Shown: positions 1-11,470 of the stretch, in pieces
Layout: every line of letters starts with the position of its first letter
Numbering within the stretch: position 1 is the first letter of the stretch
Assembly: GCA_030015575.1 (NCBI GenBank)
Contig: CM057337.1
Coordinates: 335,058,583-335,122,582, forward strand
From: Agapanthus africanus
Taxonomy: Eukaryota > Streptophyta > Magnoliopsida > Asparagales > Amaryllidaceae
Direction: 5' to 3'
Length of the DNA: 64,000 bases
Translations under genes and position numbers: made by a program
Notes under the pieces: generated by a model
Database searches by the model: none
What the model was told of the DNA's origin: nothing
Seen by the model: only the letters and a program-made list of their open reading frames with translations

Positions 1-761
1 CTATATTAGGGCAGGAAAATAAATTTAATCTAGGGTAGGGAAATAAATAAATCTACTTACTTTACAGATGGATCTCTCCAACCATTTACGCAGGGTTGTC
101 AGATCTGAATAGATGAATTGAAGAGAGGCACCGATGCTCTCCATAAAGAAATTTGTATTTTATTAAAAGGAAGCATAAGAAATTACAATGTTTAGAGTTC
201 TATTTATAGGAAATAGAAACCCTAGGTTACATTTTGATCCGCATGTCCACAATTACAAAAATAGCCCTAAGTTGACTAGTCAAAGCCGCCGACACATTTT
301 GGTAAAAATTATTTCATTTGATCACCCAGGACCGCCGCGGAACTGTGGCCCGAGGCCTGGTTTGGCCGCGGTTCTGCGGCCAAAAGATGGAGTTGGGCCA
401 TGAATTTTCCTGGGCTGATTTCTGTTGGCTTGGGCTTCTTATTTCTATATATCTTTTTCTATTTGGGCTTCTAGGTTGGTTCCAGATCTTCAGTGAACAA
501 TTTGCAATGGATTTTTAACCGTTCGCTTTGATTCGATGTCTTGAATCTTGCTTTGTGAATTGTTCCTTATGTAGGCTTGATCAAGATTCTCTGTTTGTCG
601 GTCAAAGTCCACTTTTGCATCGTCTTTACATCGTTTGCACTGTTTTCTTTCCAAGAACCTGTAACCTGTAACATGTAGCAGACATGCGTCAAAAGCACCT
701 GTTTATTTATAAAAAAGAGTAAGAATGGGGAATATAATAATGCAATATTCTGGTGTGAACA
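1..761 (-). repeat. LARD-1 3' LTR (partial, cut by window edge)
   Basis: Matches 5463-6222 with about 2% differences and a one-base difference in an A run. The LTR begins, on the minus strand, at 761 with TGTTCACACC. Several differences from the other LTR are C-to-T changes at CpG sites in the GC-rich block 332-381, as expected from decay of methylated DNA. Confidence 0.9.
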
Positions 762-802
762 AATACCCCCAAACTTATCTTTTGCTCGTCCTCGAGCAAA
801 CT
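762..802 (-). other. LARD-1 polypurine tract and adjacent hairpin
   Basis: On the minus strand the 3' LTR is preceded by AAGTTTGGGGGTATT, a normal place and make-up for a plus-strand primer. Just upstream, TTTGCTCG and CGAGCAAA form an 8-bp perfect inverted repeat with a 4-nt loop (about 779-799). A hairpin next to a G-rich tract is a known pattern in Athila/Tat-type gypsy elements. Confidence 0.7.
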
Positions 803-2697
803 TATTTTTATTCACTAAAATCCTAACCACACTTCCGCAGGGAAACGCGATTGCACTGAGCACGTGCAACAAGCCGTTAAACCTCTAGGTGTCCCTAGTA
901 GGAGGAGTGTTGTCTCCTGAGGGTTTTCAGCGGATTACACCCACAAAATCCTATCAACTCGGCCCTTTGACTTTTGTTCTCCAATTATGTTTTCTAACAA
1001 GGAATTCTATTATCGTCGACTCGTAAATTATCCACCCATATTTTTCACGCTTCCTCATCATTTAACTTAAGATTATATATATCCTGTAGACTTACTTAGC
1101 ATTAGGCATTTCTTAAGTTTTCCTTTTAGGGTTCCATCTCCACTTAGGAATTTCTATCAACCCTTACTAAAGATACAAGTTCTATCCTTCATTCCCTTCT
1201 CTCATCTAAATTCTAATCATATATCCCCACGTGTGTGTAAATATCACCCCTACACTTGGAAATTCAAATCAAGCAATCGTACTCTCGTCCATTGTCCAAA
1301 GAACTTATTAATTAGTGAATTTTTAATTGAATTTCGCTTACACATCCTTCATACGACCGTTAATACTTCTTGAGGTACCAACAACCGATTACAAGATGCG
1401 TTAGCACTTTAAAGCGTACTTCCTAGTTTTGCAACACCCAAGGTTTTAGCAGTGACTCCCAAACCAATTGGTCTAAGGCACTAGGTGATGAAGCACCCTC
1501 GCTAAATATTTTTCTATTTTTACAGCCTTAAGTAATCACAAAAACCAGTGTCCATTTTTTTTTCTTTATTCACTCTTTTTTTTCTTTTTTTTCTTTGTAC
1601 TAAGGACTTTAGACAAGAGCATTTCAAGGTCTATTCTACTATTCCAAGTTTCAAGGTGCGTGATTGTGCAAATTGTAGGGTATATATTTTCAGAATCTAG
1701 ACTTAAGCTAGGAACTATTTTTCAAACTTATACTCTAATAAAAGCTTCAATATTTTTCCTTCATTTTGACTTAGCCCAAGAAGTGAACCCAAAATTTGCC
1801 TATTTCTAAATAAACTACAAGGCATATACTTTCTACCGTTAAACTTTAAAGAAGGTTATCTTTAAGGTTTTTAATTTACTAAGTCTGAGATTTAGTTGTT
1901 CCTAGCCAGTTAACCTATCTGTCAAACTCAAATCAAATATGGCCAAAATTGAATACAATAATTTTTATAATTTTGAAACTTTTCAATTTTTATGGGTTTT
2001 CAAATAAGTATGCAAATGCAAAAATATGTACAAATGAATGCGAAGGAAAAAAGACGTACCGAGCATACCCCCAAACTTGAACGTGACAGTGTCCTCACTG
2101 TCATACTAAACCAAGAGGGTCAAAATGTCGGCACTCCCCTGTTTATTTATTTACAATATTTTTTTTTCATTTTTCATTTTTTTTTCATTTTTCATTTTTT
2201 TTCATTTTTATTGTTAAAAGAAAAACAAAAAATATATATACAACAAGATTCCCCCCAAACTTAAGCTTGGCCTTACACAAGCCAAAGGTTAGCACCAACC
2301 ATTCAAAAATCTTATCGTGGTAATGGTATAGTTGGTGCAAGAGTAGGGTGTGGAGGAAAGAAATGAGAAACACGCGAGACCGTGTGGAAAAAAGAATGGT
2401 AGAATATGGTCTCGGTGGCGGAGAAGAAGGGTGGAAAGGAGAAAGAAGGGTCGCGCGATCTTGTGGGTGTAAATCGAGTGAATAAATTAGTGCAATTTGT
2501 GATGACCGATGTATTAAAAGCGATTGTGCTAACCTATCAACCCGTCGAGAAATGGGGTCAAATCCCTCAAGATTCGCAAGAAAACATGGGTACGCCGAAC
2601 TTGGTATAGGAGATGAAGGCGTAGCAGTCTCTTGTACGGTCGGAACAATGGGAAAGACGAAAGGAAGTGAACTAGGGATAGTATCATTCTCACCGTA
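803..2697 (-). other. LARD-1 non-coding 3' internal region
   Basis: About 1.9 kb with no supportable gene. It holds T-rich runs (about 1553-1600 and 2160-2215). Two further G-rich tracts on the minus strand resemble the true polypurine tract: AAGTTTGGGGG near 2068-2080 and again near 2250-2262. Confidence 0.6.
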
Positions 2698-4143
2698 CTA
2701 AACTGTCTCGAACTTGAAAGATTCCATTAATGGTTCGAAACTACTGTAAGCACCCGAGTCTGATGGTTCAACTAACTCATCTGAAAATTTAAAGGACTCA
2801 AACTCGAGCGGTGAGTCATCAACATCGTCCGAAAAAGTGAAACACTCGTAAGTGTTATCGGCTGTGAGAACTGTGTCAGATTCAAAGGAAAAATTTTCAA
2901 GCTCACAGTCTTCAAGTGTGATCGTGGTCGGAACGATGGAAAGGAGGGAGGGTGATATAACAGTCAAAGATTCAGGAGGATGAATTGGAAAATCAGACAC
3001 ATCAAATAAAAATGGTTCAACCTCAATATGGTTCTCAAAACTCTCCTCAATACTATCCTTATAATTCTCCTCAAAATTCAACTCATCCATGCCATTATCA
3101 TCAAAATCAAGACGCATATGAGATTCGGGAGAAACATTTAATAACTCGGGATGATGATTTGAACATAAAATTTCAATTAAATCGACAGGTTCATCATCCG
3201 AAATATTCCCGGCGTCTATATCCTCAATCAAGTGAAAATCAATTTCTTTAGATACCTCATCAAAAGCATGGATATTTATCGATTTAGGTTCTAGAGTGGA
3301 GGTGTAAAGATCGAACGGGTTAGGTGCAGTTTCACTCGAAAGGGGTTCTTCACAATCTGGCAAATCAAGCACTACAAAGTCACACAACTCATCATTTCGG
3401 ACAATCGATGGAAAACCGGAGTTGTGGGCTTCAATTGGGTAAGGGTAGGTTTGATTTGGAAATCCTCTCTCATTCTCACTCTGTCCAACCGCCTCCTTAT
3501 ACATTGAAAAATTTGAAGCTAGCGGAAAACTAGCTACCGGTTCACTAGGTTGCATAAGGGCGGCCATGGACGCTTCCACATTCCTAGTCATTTTGTTTGT
3601 TGCTGTGATATACGCCTCCAACGACTCTTCCAAACTAGACTTGGGTGGTAAAGGAGTTTCGGTAAAAGATTCGAAATCGTGTGGATATGCAAAACTCCCA
3701 ACAGACTGTGTAGAAACGGTGTCTAGTGAGGGTGGTAAGGTCGGGTAGGACTGGTAGGAAGTGGGTGATTGGACAGAGGTAGGGTCAACATATGGATACC
3801 AAGGTGAATAGTCGTGTGGATCCCTAGAACTAGATGAGTGAAGAGGGGTGAAAGATCGGCTGCGAGATTGAGCAATATGCTCAGCAATGGATATCGGCTT
3901 GGGAGTGACAGAAGGGCTCGAAAAAGTGGTGTCAACATATGGAGGTGGTAAGGGTTGACTTGGTTGACACAAGGTGGGTTGAAAAGTCATACTGTTTCTC
4001 CTAGACGCCTCTATTTGATCTTTCAAAGATATTTTAGGCAAGGAAGGATCGTCTTTAAATTGACCGAAACAATTGACGTACGACGCAAAGTTAGGTTCGG
4101 GATACCAAAGTTCGGCAAGTGATTTGTTATGTGGGGTACCCAT
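2698..4143 (-). CDS. Uncharacterised 481-residue ORF carried by LARD-1
   Basis: The frame is open and uninterrupted over about 1.4 kb. The first ATG is at 4143; the open frame extends upstream to about 4203 without an ATG. The N-terminal third is rich in Ser, Pro, Tyr and Thr. A short amphipathic stretch with Asn, Met and Arg in the middle could be helical. The C-terminal half is strongly acidic (many Asp and Glu) with repeated Phe-containing acidic motifs. No zinc knuckle, protease, reverse transcriptase, integrase, signal peptide or membrane segment was seen. Its retention in an element without enzymes suggests a Gag-linker-like or element-specific accessory protein, but this is inference. 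It could also be a captured host fragment. Confidence 0.5.
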   Translation of the reverse strand: MGTPHNKSLAELWYPEPNFASYVNCFGQFKDDPSLPKISLKDQIEASRRNSMTFQPTLCQPSQPLPPPYVDTTFSSPSVTPKPISIAEHIAQSRSRSFTPLHSSSSRDPHDYSPWYPYVDPTSVQSPTSYQSYPTLPPSLDTVSTQSVGSFAYPHDFESFTETPLPPKSSLEESLEAYITATNKMTRNVEASMAALMQPSEPVASFPLASNFSMYKEAVGQSENERGFPNQTYPYPIEAHNSGFPSIVRNDELCDFVVLDLPDCEEPLSSETAPNPFDLYTSTLEPKSINIHAFDEVSKEIDFHLIEDIDAGNISDDEPVDLIEILCSNHHPELLNVSPESHMRLDFDDNGMDELNFEENYKDSIEESFENHIEVEPFLFDVSDFPIHPPESLTVISPSLLSIVPTTITLEDCELENFSFESDTVLTADNTYECFTFSDDVDDSPLEFESFKFSDELVEPSDSGAYSSFEPLMESFKFETV

Positions 4144-4203
4144 GTTAGAAGAAAGAGAAGATGAAGAAGGTAGGTGGTGGGGTGCAAGGATTTTACGCGA
4201 CAA

Positions 4204-5219
4204 GTTGCAATTTTTTATAAAAAATTTTCCTTTTTTTTAATTTATTTGACACTGTTTGCAAAAAACAATTTTGATAAAGGGCTAAGACACACTTTCGATC
4301 AACCAAAAATGCACAATCAGGCCTAACTCTAGGGTCACCTAGGTCAGCTAGACAGCTCCTAACTGTTCCAAAGGGCTAGAGATAGGACCTCAAACCGCCT
4401 CTTCACCGCCAATTGCGGCCAGGTAAGTGCCAGGTAAGTGGGAAGGAACCACAGTAGTGGGCCTAATTAAAAACCACTAGCCTTGACACACTTGCCTAGA
4501 CACCGCAAAGTCAGGTTAGGATAAACGGCCGATGCCTATAACTAGTCCTCTGTCCTATTGAGCGCGATGTCCTTAGGGCTGAGTCTAGTATTTTTTAATT
4601 AAGAGTAGTCAATGCAAATGCTTTAAGTGATTTCTGGGGTCCTGGGAAGGGTGATGAAATCCCCACCCAATCTGAATTGGTCAAAAGCCCCTTAAAGTCA
4701 GATTAAAATATGCAAAGCAGTAAATCACTTGCAATCAATTATATTTTTTTTAGCGCGGCGCAAAGAATCCTGCAGAAAATCAATTATTGGAAGGGGGAAG
4801 AAGATTTTTAGAGCGAAGAATCCTGTAGAATATTTGACAAAAAGATATATGGGGATTTGCATAGGGGAGAAAGAGGAAACAAACCGACAAAATTTCGTGC
4901 GCTGATGTCACAAAAGGGCCGCGGAAGGGCGGCGGGAGAGCGCTTAGGCCGCGGTTTAGCGGTCTTATGGAGGGATCACTTCCAGAGAAAAATTGTGCTA
5001 TTTTGTTGTGAACTTCTCCCTCTGTTTTGATATACCCTTTTCTGTTTCGCACTCTGGATATTTCCATATCCGAATTTGTTCCTGCAAGATTCACGCAACA
5101 AAGTACCCTTTCCAAAAAATAACAATTGATATATTTTTATAATTTTTGGATTTTTTAGATTTTTATGATTTTTTAATTTTAGATTAACCCGAAATTGCAA
5201 AAAGGAAAGTTCTACGCCA
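4204..5219 (-). other. LARD-1 leader (5' UTR)
   Basis: About 1 kb between the primer-binding site and the ORF. No gene is supportable; short frames here are low complexity. It contains the GC-rich CCGCGG block at 4917-4963. Confidence 0.6.
4917..4963 (-). other. GC-rich CCGCGG module in LARD-1 leader
   Basis: Contains GGCCGCGGAAGGGCGGCGG followed by GGCCGCGGTTTAGCGG, about 260 nt downstream of the primer site. The same words occur in the leaders of the copia elements in this window; 15 bases are shared with 45097-45118 of copia-B. Confidence 0.7.
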
Positions 5220-5237
5220 TCCCCGGCAACGGCGCCA
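5220..5237 (-). other. LARD-1 primer-binding site (tRNA-Asp)
   Basis: On the minus strand this reads TGGCGCCGTTGCCGGGGA, complementary to the 3' end of plant tRNA-Asp(GUC) as recalled. It starts 7 nt from the LTR end and fixes the element's orientation. It is not a tRNA gene. Confidence 0.85.
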
Positions 5238-5244
5238 TTTGATT

Positions 5245-6222
5245 TGTATATGTCAAAAACTTTCTATTAACCGCAATCAAGAACGGCGTCGCATGAAGCT
5301 AGCCGGTGAGTACGGGTCGGTCCACAGGGATTTTGTGAATCTCCTAAACGCGCTAACGAGTTAATTCCGAAGGGTGTTCGGATTGGTTCTTAAATCTAAA
5401 AACCTAATTATTCTACCTAGGGCAATTAATTGAAAGTTATAACTAGGGCAGATAAATAAAATCTATACTAGGGCAGGAAAATAAATTTAATCCAGGATAG
5501 GGAAATAAATAAATCTACTTACTTTACAGATGGATCTCTCCAACCATTTACGCAGGGTTGTCAGATCTGAATATATGAATTGAAGAGAGGCACCGATGCT
5601 CTCCATAAAGAAATTTGTATTTTATTAAAAGGAGGCATAAGAAATTACAATGTTTAGAGTTCTATTTATAGGAAATAGAAACCCTAGGTTACATTTTGAT
5701 CCGCATGTCCACAATTACAAAAATAGCCCTAAGTTGACTAGTCAAAGCCGCCGACACATTTTGGTAAAAATTATTTCATCTGATCACCCAGGACCGCCGC
5801 GGAACCGTGGCCCGAGGCCTAGTTTGGCCGCGGTTCCGCGGCCAAAAGATGGAGTTGGGCCATGAATTTTCCTGGGCTGATTTCTGTTGGCTTGGGCTTC
5901 TTATTTCTATATATCTTTTTCCATTTGGGCTTCTAGGTTGGTTCCAGATCTTCAGTGAACAATTTGCAATGGATTTTTAACCGTTCGCTTTGAGTCGATA
6001 TCTTGAACCTTGCTTTGTGAATTGTTCCTTATGTAGGCTTGATCAAGATTCTCTGTTTGTCGGTCAAAGTCCACTTTTGCATCGTCTTTACATCGTTTGC
6101 ACTGTTTTCTGTCCAAGAACCTGTAACCTGTAACCTGTAGCAGACATGCGTCAAAAGCACCTGTTTATTTATAAAAAGAGTAAGAATGGGGAATATAATA
6201 ATGCAATATTCTGGTGTGAACA
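5245..6222 (-). repeat. LARD-1 5' LTR (978 bp)
   Basis: On the plus strand it is bounded by TGTATATGTC and GGTGTGAACA, giving the usual TG...CA ends on both strands. A GC-rich quasi-palindrome lies at 5794-5843, including GGCCGCGG-TT-CCGCGGCC. The right flank continues directly into copia-F leader sequence, as judged against the copy near 61650. Confidence 0.88.
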
Positions 6223-7526
6223 GTACTACACTTACGGTCACAGAAAAGAAAGTGTAAAACTACAACAGTTGGAATCCGCAACCTTCTTAGATATCGTATG
6301 CCTAACCAAATGAATTCCTTAGACATCGCATTCCTAACAATTATAAACCCCGCATTTTAGTCTCATTTATCGAAAACTCTTTTCAATATCAAGTCGGGCA
6401 ATTCAACAAGATTCCCGACATCCATGATCGAATGCTCGTCGCAAACTTTAGTAGACGGCCGCACCCCCGATGCCGTCGACGAAGTGCACTAAGGCGGAAC
6501 ACCGCTGCCGCGAGCACCCGAACGGATGCTTTTGGCGACGGAGTTCTCCTACAGTCACTTGGTCGGGGCTATGGGGCGTGGCTGTCTTTTAAGTTTAACC
6601 GGCGAGTATCCGCGTACGCTACGTGATTGCGACGGACTTTTGATCACATCAAAATTCCGTGGCAACCGATCATCTGAGACTGAACTGCTAGATTTATAAC
6701 ATTCAAATTAGTTATCGCATAACTGCTTGTGGATTCCAAATATTGTATCACATTCCAGATAAATAGACAATGTTAAACTTTTCGATCGAATAATCAAACA
6801 CCCAAGATTTCCCAAATAGTTCTCAACACTTGAAATTAGTTTAAAAATATCCATCACATGCCACAGTACCAATAGTCCAGCTGTAGAAGGGTCAAGCCAA
6901 CGCCTCACATGTGGCAACGCCGTACTGCCCCAAACCCTAAGGTTTAGAGGCAGTTCAAGACGGTCACATAATCGAGTTAAGGTTTGTTGTCTTCTAGAGG
7001 GTCCACAGCGTTACTTGCACGACTTAGAACGTTTTTAAAATACGGAAAAATCAAACACTTGGAAATTTTCCGGCAAGGGAAAAAATGAGTTATTGATATC
7101 CGTTCGAACTTTTTAACGCGTTCTAAAAATTACCCAGACAAACTAAACGAAATTATACTTTCCGATCGAATCAACGAGCACCTAATACAACCCAGAAAAC
7201 TCAACACTTGAGTATAAATTAAAAATTCCCAGAAGAATCAGGAAGTAGATACGGATTTAACTGTGCAAAAATAAAACAATAAGCCTACTGTATGGCCGCG
7301 GAACCGCCGCGCAAGCCATGTCATTGCCGCGGTTCCGCGACTATTTAATGGTATTAAATGCTCGTTTTTCACAGTAATTCCTAACATAACCTGATGATTT
7401 TTTTGAGTATTTTTAATATGAAAAAATCAACATTTTTGAAAATTTTTCAGAAACTAGGGTTTTACGGGTATTCGGAGTTCGATAGGACTTTAAACTTCAT
7501 CTAGACTTCGCCTAAAACTCTAGCTT
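6223..7526 (-). other. copia-F leader segment
   Basis: Non-coding leader, homologous to the copia-D and copia-A leaders. It holds the GC-rich CCGCGG module at 7294-7340, about 190 nt from the primer site. The short open frames across it are chance. Confidence 0.75.
7294..7340 (-). other. CCGCGG module, copia-F leader
   Basis: Two arms, GGCCGCGGAACCGCCGC and GCCGCGGTTCCGCG, form an imperfect inverted repeat about 190 nt downstream of the primer site. Confidence 0.75.
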
Positions 7527-7539
7527 GTCTCTGATACCA
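7527..7539 (-). other. copia-F primer-binding site (initiator Met tRNA)
   Basis: The minus strand reads TGGTATCAGAGAC, one base from the LTR end. This is the standard initiator-Met primer site of plant copia elements. Confidence 0.9.
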
Positions 7540-7540
7540 C

Positions 7541-9701
7541 TGTAGGGTTACTAGGCACTCTCACAATGGTCTATTAGGCATCAACCATGCCCGATTTAAG
7601 ATTTAGACGTGCCGAACAAGCCTAACCAAGATCTTTAAACTAGAGATTAGGCGAAACAAAGCATGTTAAACACTTTAACATCTATGAGTTTGGAATTACA
7701 ACCTTTGTAGTCCGGTCCTTCGCTTCATAAGCTCCATGTTGAGGTCCCTTCGCTGCGATCATCATGTACCCGGACTCTAGAGAGGGTCCACGAAGAGAAT
7801 GATGCAAAGTTGCTTCCGATCTTCGATAACACAGATGATCTATCTTGAAGTTTTTTTAACACAAGCTCTCACTCACAAATGAAGTGAACACCCTAATCTA
7901 AATTGCTAGGATAGATTAGGATGATAAAGTAGGATTTTAGCTCTCATTTGTTTTCTATTTCTCACTCAAAAATCATCACTAAGCGAAAAGCTAGAAAGCT
8001 TTCAAGGAAGAAGAAGAAGAATCAATTTACTTTGTGATGAATAATGAATTGTCATGAGATTAGAATTGCAACCATGGGTTAAGCATGATAACTTAACTCA
8101 TGTAGAGACTTAACCATGGTCATGAGTTGGGTTGGGTTAATAAATATCATAACAAATATCTTTGCATGAAACAAAAAAAAACAAAGCTTCTAGAAACTTC
8201 TAGAAAAGCTTAACCCAAATTAAACCCTAACCATGTTTAATCTCCACTAAACATGTTGCATTAATAACCCTAACATGTTACAATATTATATATCACATAT
8301 ACAATATTTATTGTAACAAAATAAAATAATACAATTAACATATATCGTATATATATCAATGTATTACCCGAGTGAGAAAAAGAATTTTTTAGTGAGCTTA
8401 TATTAGTTAATGTAATTTAATATATCAAATATATAATTATACATTAAATTATCGAATCAACACTTGATCCGATAATCCAGCTATTTCACAAATAACCGAC
8501 TAATATAATCTGTATTAGTTCATCGAATCAACACTTGATCCGATGACCCGGCTATATCACATATACCCGGCAGATATCTCATATCGCAAGAATCTAATAC
8601 GGTATCACATATCGCATTATCCTTGGTCATGCACATATCACATATGTGCTCCTACTCCGTTTTGCCTGAGCCAGCAAACCTCTGTGTAGGACTCTAAATA
8701 ATCGTCAATACGCCGGCAGTAGGTGATGATTATATCAAACACCCACAAGCTGTAAGCGGTCAGCTAAACGTAACAGCCACCCAGGTATTGAGCGATCAGA
8801 AGATCAACAAGCAAGTCTGTACATTCTCCAGCGAATCCAATCAGTAACACACCCGTACAGTCCGGTCTCTTCGTCTGATATGTCGCATATCTCGCCTAGG
8901 GGTGGTAAACGTCAGACCCAAGTAGCTTGATAAGTCGTGTCGATATGAGGTCTATAAAAATTCGAGAAACTACTAATAACACTTACCAGTAAATCTCAGC
9001 AACACTGACCAGGGATTTCCAGTCAGCACAACATCAACTCCCTATACCGGGAGAGACGAATCCCCTCCTGTCACTCATTGCCTCCATGTGATTCGGGACT
9101 GAACCCAAAAGCCACCTTTTTGCACGCCCTCTTGGACGTGGTATGATGGAAATCAAAGCACAGTGGGAATCACACAAGACTCTATGACGATCCCGGGTCT
9201 ACAGACTAATCTGTACCAGTGTCACCAGAGAACTGCCATCTGACGTGAGGTATAATACCATCTGAGAGTTCTCGGCGAGTCCGTCCAGTGTACCCAGTCT
9301 CTACTGAGCACCCGTACACCATCCTTGATGTCAAACACCGATGGATATGGGATCATCCATCGCCCATCATATGGGTCAAGATACGTATACGCTAGTCTAC
9401 TATGGTGTATCGATGCCCTGTCTCGATACACCCTCGACTAGGAACTGTTATAGGATGTACTCGTCGACTACCGTGGCCCCACTAATATGATCTCATCATA
9501 GTCCCAGTAGTCAAGTACATATCCTAAGGGCTTTATCAACATATAACATAGAGACAATCAGAGTACATGTTAAGATAAAGCACAACCAGATAATATGCTA
9601 TCATGTCGAGCAAGAAAGTCCTCCCTATATATGTCCAAGCATCCATTACAATATACATCATATGTACAGTAATGGCCTCTAGGGCATACATATAACTAAC
9701 A
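7541..9701 (-). repeat. copia-F 5' LTR (about 2.16 kb)
   Basis: Bounded on the plus strand by TGTAGGGTTACTAGG and CATATAACTAACA. It is collinear with the copia-A and copia-D LTRs but with many substitutions. The end next to 9701 carries the family signature for CCCTAGAGGCCATTACTG. Confidence 0.88.
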
Positions 9702-10020
9702 ATACCATATTCTAATCTAACGATATTTGATATCGGTTAGGTTATATATGATATAATCGGATTATTGAATCAAGTGTTAATTCAATGATTTGATTTATGT
9801 ATATATATATTTGATATTGACCGGTTATATATGATATGATCGGATTATTGAATCAAGTGTTGATTTAATATTTAATATTGAATATTAGCCTGTTATATAT
9901 GATATAACCGGATAATTAAATTAAGTGTTGATTTAATGTTTTGATATACATATATAAATGATATTAGTCGGTTATATATGATATAACCGGATTATTGAAT
10001 CAAGTGATAATTTAATAATT

Positions 10021-10094
<74 letters not shown>

Positions 10095-10838
10095 TCACTT
10101 AAGATTTTCTTCTCTTAATAATATTTGTGTGTGTGTGTATTAATATATGAATTGTATCATGGTTGATGATGTATAGAACTAGCATATATGAGAATCACAC
10201 TAGATGAAAAGATGAGAAGATAATGATTTATTTTTTATGAATTAAAAAAAAGAAAATGAGGCATTGTTTTGGTGGCTTGTAGAAACCTTGAGAAGCCATG
10301 ACTCACATTTTTTCTTTTGGCTTATTCATTGATATTTATCACTATCAATCCCATCTTATCTCATCACCTTGAAGGTTCATTCTCTCATCCAAGTTCATCA
10401 TCATCTCTTCTTCATATCCTCTCTAGGATTTTCTTGAGTTGAGAAAAGAAAAGAGAATATTATTTCTAATGAGCATATCTCCTACTTTGTCAATCTACAC
10501 TAATTTAGCCCATTAGTTTAGTTTGTTTTCTTCACTAATATCTTAATTAGTGAAGAGTGGACTTGAGTGAAAGAGACTTCAAGATGGATCATTTTCGGTA
10601 TCGAAGACATCAAGCAAGCTCGATCCTTTCTCAAGTGAAGTCAAAGAAGAGTTCTAAGGACTACTACTTGAAGCATTAGAATTGAAGGACTTAATCTACA
10701 AAGATTGTAAACCCTCTTCATTTAGTTTAGAACTTGTATGCTTGCTACATAACTCCAATTCTCTAGTTCGATTCTTATTTAGTATGCTTAGACCTCTAGA
10801 TTTTTTAAAATTGCATACTTGATGTTCTTTGAAACCCA
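9702..10838 (+). repeat. Diverged copia-type LTR fragment
   Basis: Repeated words such as GGTTATATATGATATAACC and GAATCAAGTGTTGATTTAA match the middle of the copia-A LTR (23080-23200). The order of later words (CTCACTTAA, GTATCATGGTTGATGAT, ending near 10838) follows the same LTR in plus orientation. The 5' part is missing where copia-F inserted. It is probably the remains of a related older LTR. Confidence 0.5.
10020..10092. repeat. (AT)n microsatellite
   Basis: About 35 uninterrupted TA/AT dinucleotides inside the diverged LTR fragment. Confidence 0.95.
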
Positions 10839-11470
10839 GTAGAGATGCTAAGACATCCTTTCAGTCTGGTAGCACAATTGACTTTCTGTCAAAGGTGCAA
10901 GTCGACATCCGCCCCAAAGTGACAGACGTCTGTTCGACGATAATCGCGAATTTGAGGTCGAGATTTATCTCGAAAATGCGGTTATTTGGTTGCAGTTTTG
11001 TAATTTCTGGGATTTTATTATAAATTAAATTGTATAGGGTATATATATGATCTTAGAGTTATTAATTAAGATTAACTTTGGAGAGTTTTAGATCATAAAG
11101 AAAAAGGAGCAAACGACGTCTCCATAAGGGATATAAGCTATCGAAGGTGAAGAAAAAATTGTAGAAGGTGAGAAATCTCGTTGGAGATCATAAGGAGAGG
11201 GTATAATAACTCTTGTACGGTTTTCTTTTTCTCAAGTTCTAATAAAAATTCTCCCCGTCCTTTCCTCTCCTCCAAAAAACTCTTGTGTTATTTTTATTGC
11301 GGTTTGCATCTAGTTCTTTTGTTATTCATCTATAAAGGGATTTAAGTTTACAAATCAGTAAGGTATTTTCCGTTACGTTGCCGATTGATCTTGTGGTAAC
11401 AACAAAAAACATGCCTTATGTTTGCAGATAAACGGGGATCATATCATTTGTCCAGGACAGAAATCAATTT
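10839..11470 (+). repeat. Possible solo or truncated LTR of another family
   Basis: The stretch has a GGGTATATATATGATC TATA-like word near 11036 and a CTTGTACGGTTTTC word followed by AATAAAAATTCTCC, which resembles the R-U5 part of plant gypsy LTRs. No partner repeat, primer site or clear target duplication is visible. The 64-residue frame at 10829-11023 is not convincing. Confidence 0.3.

Larger units (their letters stand above)
1..6222 (-). mobile_element. LARD-1: large non-autonomous LTR retrotransposon, Ty3/gypsy-like
   Basis: A direct repeat pairs positions 1-761 with 5463-6222. A primer-binding site matching tRNA-Asp lies just left of the right-hand repeat, so the element reads right to left and its 3' LTR is cut by the window edge. 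No Gag, protease, integrase, reverse transcriptase or RNase H was recognised between the LTRs; the only long frame is at 2698-4143. That fits a LARD (large retrotransposon derivative). The tRNA-Asp primer and the hairpin plus G-rich tract before the 3' LTR resemble Athila/Tat-type gypsy elements, by memory of those families. About 15 differences over 760 bp of LTR (about 2%) suggest well under 1-2 million years at commonly used plant rates. It lies in the leader of copia-F. Confidence 0.85.
6223..9701 (-). mobile_element. copia-F: older Angela/BARE-like copia element, 5' end only
   Basis: A minus-strand 5' LTR (7541-9701), primer site and about 1.3 kb of leader are visible. The rest lies left of the window because LARD-1 inserted into the leader. 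The leader matches 61650-62945 of copia-D and, reversed, 24160-25450 of copia-A. The LTR is clearly diverged from those of A and D, so this copy is older. No coding part is in view. Confidence 0.85.

Noticed and set aside
3566-3748. Plus-strand 60-residue frame starting MDASTFLVILFVAVIYAS, resembling a signal peptide
   Set aside because: It lies opposite the longer LARD-1 frame and does not continue; the hydrophobic run is probably chance.
5220-5237. Part of a tRNA-Asp gene
   Set aside because: Only the 3' 18 nt match, and the site sits beside an LTR; it is a primer-binding site.
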